Origin: Leptobrachium leishanense
Lineage: Eukaryota; Chordata; Amphibia; Anura; Megophryidae
Direction: 5' to 3'
Assembly (NCBI GenBank): GCA_009667805.1
Contig: CM019063.1
Span: 407,904,959 to 407,968,958, forward strand
Length of the DNA stretch: 64,000 nucleotides
The notes below the pieces were generated by a model. It did no database searches, was not told the DNA's origin, and was given only the letters and a program-made list of their open reading frames with translations. Position numbers and translations under genes: made by a program. This document shows positions 44,415 to 56,296 of this stretch, piece by piece; within the stretch, counting starts at the first letter, position 1, and every line of letters begins with the position of its first letter.

Positions 44415-47400
44415 TGTGGCCCAGAGGCATGCTCCATCTCATGTGTTCAGGTTTCAGAAACAGTTGACCATTTACCCCTAGTGATCCTTAATTTGGAGGA
44501 TCATAAAACCCCATTCCTTGTGGATACGGGTGCTACAAATTCAACGCTTACAATAGAGCGGTGTTTGTGGTCAATTAAACCTGCTGAGATGCCATTTTTG
44601 GGGATTAATGGAGTCCTAACAGAAACGTTTGTCACCCCACCCATTGCTATTTCTTCAAATTCTTCTCCTGCCTCTGTGTTTCACTCTTTTCATGTTCTCC
44701 CTACCTGTCCTGTTAATTTGTTAGGCAGAGATTTGCTTTCTTTGCTTGCTGTGTCTATTATCTGCATGCCATCTGGATCTTTACATGTGGATTTTCCATT
44801 CTTTTCTATTGAAGCTGCTCCCAGCACATTTCATCCCCCAACAGCCCCCACTCCTTGCTCTCCCCCTCGCTCTTCCTCCAATTCCTTCTCTCCTCTTCAC
44901 TGTGCTTTCCTTTCAGCACCTGATCTCGAATTGTGTGTACATCCGGATGTACGGACGGGCAATTGACGAATATGATGTGGGTTCTATCTCATGCACACCA
45001 TATTCTGCAAAATTAAGAGAATTTGCTACTCCTGTCTATCACAAGCAATATAATCTGTCACCTGCTAAAGTTGAAGGAATACGGGAATTCATTCACCGCT
45101 TCCTTGCTACTGGCATTCTGCGTCCCATTGTAAGTTCATACAACACTCCTGTAAATCCTGTGCCTAGAGGAGATGGATATCGCTTTACTCAGGATTTCAG
45201 ATCTCTCAATGAAATCATAATTCCTATTTCTCCAATTGTACCTGACCTCCCAACCCTTCTCACCTCCATACCCCCAGACTTCACACATTTTACAGTCATA
45301 GACCTAAAAAATGCCTTTTTTTCTGTCCCAGTACATCCAGATACACAACACATTTTGGCCTTTACATTTGAAGGTAGTCAGTTTTGTTGGTCAGTATTAC
45401 CTATGGGATTTATTGACAGTCCCGCGACCTTTGCACGTGCACTGCGTGAGACTCTGTTGAGTTACAGTCTGCCGGAAGGCTCCACCTTACTACAGTATGT
45501 GGATGACCTCCTCCTTTGTAGCCCCAGCCAAGCTGCATGTCACACTGACTCTGTTGCTCTCCTCAACCATCTACACTCAGAAGGCCACAAGGTGTCCAGA
45601 AAAAAGATGCAATTTTGCTCCACCTCTGTTGAATATTTGGGTTTCGTTCTCACTCAGGGATCTCGTGTCCTCTCACCATCCCGCATTCAGAGCCTGCTCC
45701 AGCTCAAGCGTCCTGCCTCCAAAACAGACATGTTGTCCTTTCTAGGGATGGTGAATTTTTGTCGTCTCTGGATACCAGACTGTTCCTATTATGACTCTGT
45801 TCTTCGTGCATCTGCTGCGTGCACAGCTCTGGACCAAATTGTTTGGTCTCCGGACATGGTGTCTGCCTTTGATACATTAAAGGAACTGTTGGCTACTGCA
45901 CCAGCACTGGGGCTACCGAACTATAAACTGCCTTTCCACCTCTACTGTAGGGAGGATGGGTGCACAATGGCGACTGTTCTTGCACAGGTCCACGGGGGGG
46001 CGCTGCGTCCATCTGCATTTTTGTCAAAAGTCATGCCACCTGTTGTTCAGGGAATGCCAAATTGTCTCTGCTCCTTGGCTGCCTGTGCCATGGCTGTGGA
46101 AACAGTTCAGTCCTTAACCCTAGGTACTGACACGATTCTCCATACACAACACAATGTCTTGCATGTACTTCGTAACCTTTCTACCCAGTACATTTCTTCC
46201 CAACGTTTGTCTGGTTATGAAACTGTACTAACTTCTACCTCTAATTTGTCTGTCAAATACTCTTCTGTCACTTCTGGTCCTTCTGTTGTTCTAAACGCTC
46301 TCCTGCGTCTACGCGAAGACCAAGAGGAGCCTTGTGAATTACATGATTGTCTTCCGCTCATTCAACTAACGACCTCTCCTAGATCTGATCTTTCTGACAC
46401 TCCTCTAGAAGGTCCTGATATTCGTCATATCTTTGTTGATGGCTCCTGTTCTCGTCCTTCTGATTCACAGTATCTGACTGGTTATGCTGTGGTTGAATTG
46501 CCTGACATTGTGAATGAATCTGCTTCCATTCCTTTAAATTCTTCGCAAGCTGCGGAACTCTTTGCTTTAACAGCTGCATGTAAACTTTTTAAAGATCTCC
46601 CTGTCACCATATATACTGACTCTCGTTATGCATTTGGTGTTGTGCATGATTTTGGTGCACTATGGCATCGCCGTGGTTTTACTACGACTGATGGACGTCC
46701 TATTTCTCATTCTGATCTGATTTCTGATCTCCTGTCTGCTATTCTATTGCCTTCTCGTCTTGCTGTTGTTAAATGCAAAGGTCATGATCCTGTTGACTCT
46801 TTTGTTTCTCGTGGCAATTACTTTGCTGACGCTAAGTCTAAAGCTGCTGCTCTTTCATCTCCTACCATTTCTCTTGTTCCTCACCCTCCAATTGTCACCT
46901 GCTACCTTTCTCCCTTTCTGCTGCCCAGAAATGGATGCTTAAAGAACTCCAGGCAGGTGCTACTGAAGATGATGTTTATCATTGGGCCTCAGAAGGCCTT
47001 GTGAAGTCTCAAGAAATTCCGCCTGATGTTAGAATTTATGAGAAAGGAGGGAGAGTGGGCCTACCTGCTGCAGCAGCGCCAATCTTTATTTTTTCTTTTC
47101 ACAGTCCTGGCCACAGATCTCCTAAACTCACATACAGCGAAATGGCTAAGCATTTTTCTGTTTGTAATCTTAAGGCTATGATTAATTCCCAACTTTCTCG
47201 TTGCCTTATATGTGCCAGAAATAATACACAGGGCCCAAAAATTAAAACTCAACACCTACCGCCAGCTAATGGTCCATTCCAGGAACTCCAAATTGATTTT
47301 ACACACATGCCCACTGCAAAAGGTTACCTGAAATACCTTCTGGTAATAGTTGACAAGTTTTCTAGATGGCCTGAAGCCTTCCCTACTGCAAAAGAAAATG

Positions 47401-48146
47401 CCAGAACTGTTGCCAAAATTCTTTGTAAAGAATTAATACCCATAAATGGATGCCCCATATCTATTGATTCAGATAATGGTCCTGCCTTTACCTCCAAGAT
47501 CACACAGGAATTGGTAAAATTAATGGCCATTCAATGGAAGTTTCATTGCCCATACCATGCGGAAAGTTCCGGAATCGTGGAACGGCAAAATAGAAATATC
47601 AAAAATAAACTTAGAAAAGCTACTGAGGGTCCCTTCAAGAACTGGCCGGATTACCTTCCAGCCATTCTTGCAGAAATAAGAATGACAACCCATTCTGTCA
47701 CTGGCCTCTCCCCCTTTGAAGTTCTCATGGGAAGACCCTTTCCTACCCCATGGATTCCTAAGCAAGGTCCCCTGGTAATGTTACCAGGTGATCTGGATGA
47801 ATTTAGAGAAGCATATGTTACTCAATTGCTTAAAACATTGCATGATTTCCATAGAACGGTCTCCTGCTCTTTTCCGCCTCTCTCCACAGATCCTACTCAC
47901 CGTTTTGTTCCAGGAGATCGAGTACTCGGGAAGGCCCTGCATCGTCACAAAACCATTGATCCACCATATGGAGAGCCGACTACCGTCCTTGCTGTGACCA
48001 GAACTGCCGTGGTGACTGATGAATCACCTTCCTGGATCCATGCATCAAGGATAAAGAAAGCGCCATTCATCCCTGATGACTTCATTCCTGATCCACCTGT
48101 AACCTCAACCCCAGATGTGGAATCGCTGACCCCTGCTTCTAGATGA
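44415..48146 (+). pseudogene. pol: Retroviral pro-pol: protease, RT, RNase H, integrase; frameshifted
   Basis: The protease shows VDTGA with its Asp codon at 44,523, in gag phase. A frame change near 44,950 leads into the reverse transcriptase. That domain carries the first catalytic Asp in VIDLKNAFF near 45,300, LPMGF in place of the common LPQGF, and YVDD at 45,496-45,507. RNase H has FVDGS near 46,432 and YTDS near 46,613. A second frame change near 46,900-46,935 precedes the integrase. The integrase has an H/H/C/C finger near 47,100-47,220 and catalytic D near 47,297, D near 47,470 and E near 47,577. The last two are 35 residues apart. A C-terminal GPY/F-like region follows. The stop is at 48,144-48,146. 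Enzymatic assignments are firm; the gene is broken. Confidence 0.92.
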
Positions 48147-48483
48147 CCTCCTCCTGTGACGTATCCCACTGATGAATCTGGAGTGTGGGCCACAGCAGTT
48201 GTAAGCCCCTGCTAACCTGTTGGCTGGTTTCCCAGCTGAAGAATTGTTTTCCCCCCAATTTATTTTTTATGCCTATTAACTGTCCTATTTAACCTGAAGA
48301 GTAGTACTTTTTTCCTCATTTACACGAACTGTTTATTTTTTGATGAACTTTCCTTTTTCACAAAGTAATACATATTGTATTAACTCTGATTTTCCACTTG
48401 CAGTGTCTATTGCTAGAACTACTACCGAGATGTTTTGCTCTTTTTCCAAGAACTGTTTTATTTGCCCGTCCCCCAGTTCTTAA

Positions 48484-49714
48484 CCACTTCCATGCTAAGG
48501 ACGCGCTCAGCGCGTCCAACCGCATGTCACGTTCCATGCGGTGGACGCGCTGAGCGCGTCCTCTCTTTGGGGTCAGCGTTCGGCCGGGTTCCGGCCGATC
48601 GCTGGCCCCCCCGGTGCGGGCTGACATCCTCGATGTCAGCCCAGCATCCGGAACCGCCGACGGAGTAATTAGGTGTCATCGCGGCGGCGCGATGACACCT
48701 AATTTAGGCCCCCCCCCCACATGTGCGGAAGAGGCGCCTGAAAGGGAGGGGTGGAGGTCCTTCGGACCTCTCTCCCTCCCAATCGGCGGCGTGCAGGGGG
48801 TTAACCCAGGCACCATTTGGAAGGGCACAGCCTGCCCTTCCAAATGGTACCTGGCATTAACCCCTGGGGAGCCGGATCACGAATCGGTGCTGAAAAGCGC
48901 CGGTTCGTGATCCTTTCCCGGAGCTGGCCGACATCTTGGATGTCGGCCAAGCCTCCGAGAACTCCCCCTGAGGACTGGCGTCATCGTGCATAGCACGATG
49001 ACGCCAGTCCTGGAGTTAACCCCTAGCTGCCACCAATGGTGGAGATAGGGGGTTCCAATGAACCCCCTATCTCCAGATCCGTGGCAGCTAGGGGTTAATG
49101 TTTGGTACTGTTGGATCGGCCAGAGCATGGCCGTTCCAACGATACCAAACACGACTCTGAAAAAAGTTTGTAAAAAAAAATGAAAAATAAAAATTAAAAA
49201 AAATATATATATATAAAAAAAAAATAAACAATTTTTTTTCTTTTTTTTGGTTTGTTAATGCAGCAATATTGTTCCCATTTCAATTATAATGTGAACAATG
49301 ATGCTGCACTAACGATTTTTGTATGCGGTGCGTTTGTTAAAATTCGTGTAATTTTCCCCAAAAAAAATGTAACGAGACCCCATCTCTAATTTTTTTAACA
49401 AGTGCACCCCATACAAAATATAACCGCAATTGCTCGCATGCTAAAATGTGAAAAAAAACCACTTTACACGTTGTAAATTATTGAAAATTCATATTTTATT
49501 GCATTTTTTGTTATAATATACAGACAGGTCATGACGTATACATATAATAATGACATATTATGAAGCTGCCGAGTCTGACGGAAAGAACGATATATAATAT
49601 GTCTGGGTCATATACTAAAATAAGCCTTCAAAACACGTTTAAACATGATGAGCAAAACCGGTAAAAATGACCTCAGCACAGAGGCGGGAAAAGCCTCAGC
49701 AGCGAAAGGGTTAA
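48484..49714 (+). mobile_element. piggyBac-like (TTAA) element inside the retrovirus
   Basis: Exact TTAA at 48,480-48,483 and 49,711-49,714. The left end ccacttccatgctaagg and the right end cagcagcgaaaggg are imperfect inverted repeats. The interior has the ggacgcgctgagcgcgtcc palindrome, a self-complementary ggtggagatagggggttcc block and an AT-rich tail. No transposase is encoded. It is the best-bounded member of the family and must be younger than the retrovirus. Confidence 0.92.
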
Positions 49715-49715
49715 T

Positions 49716-51281
49716 ATGCGTTTGAAAAGAGACTTGCATCGACCTAATAACTATGCATATGCTGCTCAGACTATATATGAACTTTCAGGTTTCAACAACA
49801 AGTCCTGCTGGATATGTATGGCCAAACCGACTAGTTCTAAATATGGTATACCGTATGAAGGAGTTGCTTTGAATCTTAGTCTTTTTGATGATGATTTGTT
49901 TACACTGCCTACTTTCTCTAAAACTACTAACAATCCAGGTGCCACTTTTATACGTGCTCCCCTCTTACAGGAACATCGTGGTACTGCAGTGATACGAATG
50001 AGATTTAACATTACTGGTAGAATGCCTACACCAGAACCTAACAGAAAGGAACCTCCTTGCCAGGTTATAATGGATCATATGTATGTCCCTAATAATTCTG
50101 AGATGAATCTACAAGCCACTTTTCGTGTTTCCTTTCTTTACGGTAATAGTTCTTCTTCCTGGTTCAGCACCCCTTGGCATTCTAAGTTAGTGTCCTCCCC
50201 CCTTTGTTCTAACCCAGGTATACCAGATAAAAGTGTAAGTTTATGGCAATGGATGCATAAAAATTTCCCTGTAAGTGTTGGCAACGCCAACTCTGCTGAT
50301 TTCATGTTTGGATGTATTAACGCATCCCAAGTTAATGCTACCCATGTTTTGTTTAAAAATACTGTGTGGAATGTAGCATCTTTTGGGAAACTTAACTTAC
50401 ATGATTCCAACAGTCCAAAAGATCGGACCTTGCAAGTGGAAGATGGCACATACTCTAGTATGATAATGGTTGCAACATATTATATTGATGCTTATGCTAC
50501 CTTGCCCCTTAACCCCCCATTTTACTGGTTATGTGGTAAATGGGCATATTTGGTAATACCTAGAACTTATGTTGGTGAATGTGTTTTGGGTCTTATTGGT
50601 CCATCTCATACTATTCACCCTTATGTTCCATCTGGTATGCGCATTGACCTACATAACACTGTACATCGCTCTCGTCGCTCCTCCATATCTGTCAAAACCT
50701 CTGAGGCAGAGCGATTTGGTGGAATCTTGCTACCCGTATATGGTGTTGCTCGTTTGTATTCTAAAATGAACCTTTTTGTAGACTTAGTTGATGAAATGTT
50801 TAATCACACTACACATGCTCTAGCAGTTCTTTCTGCTGAGTAACGTCAGATTAGAGATGCAGTAATTCAGAATCGTACGGCCCTTGATTATTTGTTAATG
50901 AAGGAGGGTGGTGTATGTGGTCTTCTTAATTTGACCCATTGTTGTTTTCACATTGATGACATTTCAGGTGAAGTTTCTCAAGATATACATGATATTGAGG
51001 AAATTCAAACCCAACTCAGGAAAGTATCAAGTCCCTTAGATGGATTTGATTGGACCTTTGGCTTTAGTTCTATTTTTGGTAGCCTAGGTTCAACTATTTT
51101 ACATGGTTTAATGTATCTCGTTATGATTATTCTTGTTATTGCCATTTTTTACAAATTGTTGATGCTGTGCCTTGAGAAATGTTGCATTTCTAACTCACCT
51201 ATGATGCCAGCCTATCCTATACTTCCACCCCCACCTACTTTAATTCCTCTTAAACATTCCCCTCCTATGAGTAATTACTAA
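49716..51281 (+). pseudogene. env: Retroviral env (SU and TM), one internal stop
   Basis: Env is the surface glycoprotein for receptor binding and fusion. The SU part is open from at least 49,716; its leader probably lies upstream of the TTAA element. SU has several N-X-S/T sites and a CWIC motif at 49,806-49,817, like the CXXC of gammaretroviruses. A furin-type RSRR at 50,667-50,678 precedes a hydrophobic fusion-peptide-like stretch. TAA at 50,841-50,843 interrupts TM. A CX7CC motif (50,916-50,945) stands where gammaretroviruses have CX6CC. A hydrophobic membrane segment lies at about 51,095-51,170, and the stop is at 51,279-51,281. It is unlikely to make a full protein. Confidence 0.88.
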
Positions 51282-51433
51282 CCTCTCTTTTTCTTTTTTT
51301 TATTTCTACGTATTGGAATGATATGTATAATATGATGACAATGTAACCCCACTTGTAATAGGTTCACTAGTTTAGTTTAGTTTAGTTTTCTTTTTTAATT
51401 AATGATCACTTGATTTGTGATCAAAAGACGGAT
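51282..51433 (+). other. Retroviral 3' non-coding region with weak polypurine tract
   Basis: The region between env and the 3' LTR is T-rich, then ends with aaaagacggat immediately before the LTR. This is a poor but correctly placed polypurine-tract candidate for plus-strand priming. Confidence 0.45.
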
Positions 51434-52080
51434 TGAAAGGAATTTGGAAATATGGTAGCTAATTTACTATATACATATTTCTATATTCTAGTAATATTTG
51501 ATAGCTATATAAATATATAGGGCCTGATTGACTGCTCAGTAAATGCCTAATGTGTTCATGAGGTAATGCTGAGTATGTTCTTTCTCTTGGCTTCCTGTTT
51601 TTTATTAAGGAGTGAAAATTTTCTATTCAACTCCATTTCCTCTAGAAACTAAGAGAGGCTGGCTGACCGAGAGGAAGGGAGGGATACACATGGTTATTGT
51701 TCATATATCCTATGGAACATTCCTATTTCTAGAACAGGATATAGCTGTGACGTCAATTTAGTCGTGCCTACTAGGCAAGGACAGGAAATGTTTGTGTAAG
51801 TCTAGGTACTGCCCAAAGTAGGAAAAACATGTTTCCTATATTACTGACGTATTGGTTTGTAATCCATGAATTTGTGACACTCCTATTTCTGACAAAACTA
51901 CTGAATGTATGTAATTTGCCCCAGAGTAATAAGAACCACCCAAGACAGCACTTGTGTCCTGGTCTTTTATTCTCACTCGAGTTCTGTTTCCTGTATGATC
52001 ACTGGGTCTGGTGACAGAGCAGCTATCTCCATCATCACTGGACTGTGGCCATTCCTGTGATGCTTGCAAAATACATATCA
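51434..52080 (+). repeat. 3' LTR
   Basis: 647 bp, TG...CA. It differs from the 5' LTR at six single positions: two in the first 200 bp, two in the middle and two near the end. Confidence 0.93.
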
Positions 52081-55000
52081 GCTGGCCGTCTTAAGCAGCA
52101 GCAACATACAGAGGATTTGCAGGATTGGCGAACCAGGCCATCCTCATCCTCCGAGTCCTCTGCCAGCCAGGCTTGTAGTGGTTTACAGTCCACCTCAGCT
52201 GCCAAAACATATAATTCAGCCTCCATGTCCACAGCTACTCCTGCCGTAGCCTCACTATCACACATGGAGGAGTCAGCTGAATTGTTTGACTACAATGACA
52301 GTGACATGCTGCTTGAGGATGCGCAGCAACTACAGTGCTCTGATTCAATCTCTGAGGTTGAGGAAGGGAGTATAATGAACCTAGAGGAAGGGGGTGCCAG
52401 TGACACACAAATAACTGGCACTCATGTTGCCCCAGCAGCTGCAGCATACTGCCAAGTTGGCTCCAGTGACGAGGAGATAGGGGGTGATGATGATGATGAG
52501 GTCACTGAATCAACCTGGGTGCCTGATTGAACAGAGGAGTCAAGGGAGGAGGAGGAGGCACAACAAAAACGAGGCAGAACATCCTCTATGACCAACCGTA
52601 GCCAGTCCAAGGCATCAGAAGTCACAGCTGCTCAGGTGCAGAGCGCTGTTGTCTCAAACCACATGTACAGGAAGTCTGCTGTCTGGGAGTTCTTGAAGAA
52701 ATGTGCAGCAGACCGCACCTTTGCTATTTGTAATCTATGTCAGATGAGGATCAAGCGTGGGAAAGACATCCCACGCTTGGGTACCACGTGCTTGAGGTGA
52801 CATATGACCACCTGCCATGCATCCCGTTGGCACAACACTATGCATAGGTCCTCCTCCTCCTCATCTGTCTCTACCCCCACTATATTTCCTGCCATGTCAT
52901 TGCCTACAACCTCCACTGACTGGGATGATGCTACAGTAATGGGTGTAACAGGTCCTCCCTCAGAATGTGACAGCATCCCATCAGCAGAGGATTTACTCAG
53001 TCAGATTACGTTGCCCCAGCTGCTGCAGTGTAAGAAAAAATATAGTCCCAACCATCCCCAAGCACAGCGTCTAAATGCCAGCTTAGCAAAATTACTCGCA
53101 TTGCAGCTGCTGCCTTTCCAGCTGGTGAACTCTGCTTCCTTCCGTGAATTTGTTGAATGTGCTGCACCACAGTGGCAGGTTCCAAAATGCCATTACTTTT
53201 CACGGAAGGCCATTCCAGCACTATACCAGCACGTGGAAGACAATGTTATGGAGTCATTGGGAAAGGCAGTCAGCAGTAAGGTGCACATGAATTTAGACAC
53301 GTGGTCCAGCAAGCATGGACAGGGCCATTACATTTCCTTCACGGCACACTGGGTAACTCTGATTGCAGCTGGGAGGGATCCAGGACGGGGCTCTGTGGTT
53401 GAGCTTGTTCATCCACCACACCTCCAGAAAGCTGCTTGTATGAAGTCTGTCTGCTCCACCACCTCTTCCTCCTCCTCCTCCTCCTTCTCTGTCTCTGGTG
53501 AAGTGGCAGTTAAACCGAGTTTAAGTGGCAGGGGCTATGCAATGGCTCAAGCAAAAAGATGCCATACTGTGCTTGAGCTGGTTTGTTTAGGGGAGAGGAG
53601 CCACACCGGGCCAGAAATTCTGTCAGCTCTGCAGGGGCAGGTGCAGAGATGGTTAACACCATGCCGGCTTCAGCTGGGAATGGTCCTCTGTGATAATGGC
53701 AGCAACCTTCTCTCCGCCCTACGCCTGGGTAAGTTGACGCATGTACCATGCCTAGCACATGTCCTAAATCTGGTGGTACAGCATTTCCTAACCAGGTACC
53801 CAGGGCTGGCAGAGCTTCTCAGCCAGGCCAGAAAAGTCTGCAGCCACTTCAGACGGTCATTCCCAGCAAGTGGTCGCCTGGCAGAAATTCAAAGAGAATT
53901 CTACCTTCCCACAAACCGTCTGATCTGTGACATGCCCACCAGGTGGAACTCGACATTAGCAATGCTGCAGCATCTGCACAAGCAGCAGAGAGCCATCAAT
54001 GAGTACCTGTGTGAGTATGGCACAAGGACAGGTTCAGGTCAACTTGTTTTTTTCCCCCCCGCAGTGGCTGATGATCAAGGATGCATGCACTGTACTGTCA
54101 TCATTTGAGGAGGCAACGAGGATGGTGAGCAGGGACAGTACATGCATCAGTGACACAATTCCTTTAGTGTTCCTGCTGGAGCGCGCTCTGCAGGGAATTA
54201 TAGATGTGGCTCTAGAGGCAGAGCAGCGGGAGGAAGAGGAGGCCTTCCCTAGCTCTCAAGGCCCCAGTCTTTACGCAGACAGCATGCCTGCGGGTCCTCA
54301 GAACAGACAGGAGGAGGATGAGGAGGAGGAGGAATATTGAAGGTGAGGATTCCTCAAGGGAGGGTTTTGTGTCCCCAGAAACCCAAGGACTAGTACGTGG
54401 CTGGGAGGAGGAAGTGCACGTTGGGGTCATCCTCATTGACCAGGAAGACTCAGAAGCTAATGCCACCTCCAACCTACGCTGCATGGGCTCCCTTATCCTG
54501 CAAAGCCTGCTAAAGGACCCCAGGATTCGTGCTATCAGGGAGAGGGATCATTACTGGTTGGCAAGCCTTCTTGATCCACGATACAAGGGTAAAGTTGCAG
54601 AGCTCATCCTGCCCGCACAGAGGGATAACAGGATGAAACAACTTGAGGACGCTCGAAAGCGACACTTGTGTAACACCTTTCCAGGCACTGGTAGGTTACC
54701 AAGTGATGACACAGGTGCTTCTGAGGCTATGGATGATCAGAGGAAGAGCGGTGAAGGCCGGGGCCGCTTGACTGATGCCTTTTTAATTTTTTTTAGTCCA
54801 TGACGCCCAGAGACGTCAAATGTAGGCACCCATTGCCAGCTTCTTCACTGTATGGTGCAGGACTACCTAGGGGCAAGGGCAGACCTGGATACCTTTCCAG
54901 CAGATGATCCACTTGCTTACTGGGTGTTGAGATTGGATCTCTGGCCAGAATTTAGCCGATATGCTATGCAGCTACTAGGTTGTCCTTCATCCAGCGTGCT

Positions 55001-55151
55001 TTCTGAAAGGACGTTAAGTGCCGCTAGAGGTTTGGTCACAGACAAAAGAGTGCATATGTCCACCGACTCTGTAGACCGGCTGACATTTATAAAAATGAAT
55101 CAGTCCTGGATCAGCAGCTATCAATCCCCTGATGCTGACGTAACTGAATAG
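52081..55151 (+). pseudogene. hAT transposase with BED finger (third copy), main part
   Basis: The reading frame resumes directly after the retroviral target repeat. TGA at 52,528-52,530 breaks the acidic N-terminal region. The BED finger is at about 52,675-52,818 (AVWEFLKK, CNLC, then H and H) but contains TGA at 52,798-52,800, likely from CGA by CpG decay. The longest open stretch (52,804-54,108, 434 codons) covers the LDTWSSKHGQG region (Asp near 53,295) and CDNGSNLL near 53,690. A frame change at the T/C run near 54,050 is followed by an acidic stretch. The hAT dimerisation domain (LSERTLSAARGL) is at about 54,930-55,115. The AA-rich gap 54,780-54,852 also breaks the frame. This is the best preserved of the three copies but is not functional. 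Confidence 0.9.
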
Positions 55152-55159
55152 ATCGGGGA

Positions 55160-55680
55160 TCTCTTCTGCATTCCCAAAACCTCCACCACTGCACTCTTCC
55201 ACAATACCACAAAGGGGTTACGGTGTGAAGGCACTTGCTGCCACTAAAGGTAAAATATTTGGGTGCCCTGCCACTGACGCCTATACCAGATTCATATCAT
55301 TTTAATATTGGACCGCATGGTCCACCACTGCACTCTTCCACAATACAACAGAGGGGTTACAGTGTGAAGGCACTTGCTGCCACCAAAGGTAAAATATTTG
55401 GGTGCACTGCCACTGATGCCTATACCAGAATTATATCATTTTAATATTGGACCGCAAGATCCAACCCTGCACTCTTCCACAATACCACAGAGGGGTTACT
55501 TACAGTGTGAAGGCACTTGCTGCCACCAAAGGCACAATATTTGGGTGCACTGCCACTGACGCCTATACCAGATTCATATCATTTTAATATTGGACCGCCG
55601 GGTCCAACCCTGCACTTTTCCACAATGCCACAAGGGGTTACGGTGTGACGGCACTGTTGCCGACACTAAAGGCCCAATTT
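55160..55680 (+). repeat. 3' tandem array of the third hAT copy
   Basis: About four units of roughly 140 bp with ccacaataccac, ggcacttgctgccacc and gggtgcactgccactga. Confidence 0.88.
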
Positions 55681-56247
55681 TAAAGCACCTATTGTTACTT
55701 TCATCCAAAGCCTGCATAAGTTTCACCATAATTTTGCCAAAAAAATCACTAAACTTGTTCTGCGTGTCCTAAAACATCTCCTCTTTTCATACAGGCTGCC
55801 TCCCCAAGCAGTTGTTTATGAATAGATTAAAGGAAAACCATTTACCGTAATTTGAAATGTAATTTTTTTGTTTTTAAATGTTTCTACACATCCTACAAAT
55901 CCGCCACTTCACGGGCAGGTTATGTGGACCTTCTAGGCACAATATTTGAAGGAATTTTTCGTTTTTATTCTTAACCTTTATTTCACGGAAAACTCACTGT
56001 TCCTTTAAAAACTTTTTTTAACTTTTTGTCCTTGTTTCCTTTCCCCCAGGGCACTACCCGGGCCCCCATACAAGTTTTATGGCAAATATCTTGCATATAT
56101 GCCCTCTTGGAGGGCACTCTAAAAATCGAACATTCGAGTCCAATTGACTTGCATTGAGTTCGGTTCGTGTTCGAGTTCGAACTCGAACTTTTGAAAGTGT
56201 TCGAGTTTAAATGCGAACCGAACACAGGGGTATTCGGCTCATCACTA
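55681..56247 (+). mobile_element. 3' terminal region of the third hAT copy
   Basis: It is the counterpart of 35,841-36,411 and, inverted, 20,893-21,450. It ends with ttcggctcatcacta, one base different from the family end. Confidence 0.88.
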
Positions 56248-56296
56248 ATAAGGAGCAATGACGTAACAGGTACGTCCTATGAAAATGGTTGCTTAA

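Larger units (their letters stand above)
41404..52080 (+). mobile_element. Endogenous retrovirus, class I (gamma/epsilon-like), complete but defective
   Basis: Two 647-bp LTRs (41,404-42,050; 51,434-52,080) begin with TG and end with CA. They are flanked by a 5-bp duplication, gctgg (41,399-41,403; 52,081-52,085). Order: LTR, primer site, gag, pro-pol, env, LTR. The LTRs differ at 6 positions by eye count (about 0.9%), which indicates a recent insertion. Gag, pol and env nevertheless each have stops or frame changes, and a TTAA element lies at the pol-env boundary. Env carries gammaretrovirus-like CXXC and CX7CC motifs, and the integrase resembles the same group. Confidence 0.95.
37204..56247 (+). 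mobile_element. Third hAT transposon copy, greatly expanded by nested insertions
   Basis: The ends tagggatgagctgttcgg and, inverted, tagtgatgagccgaata are flanked by ataaggac (37,196-37,203) and ataaggag (56,248-56,255), matching at 7 of 8 positions. It holds a 5' minisatellite, a small hAT MITE (38,452-38,635), a relative at the start codon (38,669-41,254), an N-terminal transposase piece, a retrovirus (41,404-52,080), the rest of the transposase and a 3' array. It is the only one of the three transposase copies with both a 5' and a 3' end. Without the insertions it would be about 5.6 kb. Confidence 0.9.

Noticed and set aside
54009..54066. Small intron in the hAT transposase (gtgagtatgg ... 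cccccgcag)
   Set aside because: The splice-like signals look good, but the left copy reads straight through this stretch in frame and the phases at the two ends do not match. The T/C run simply varies in length.
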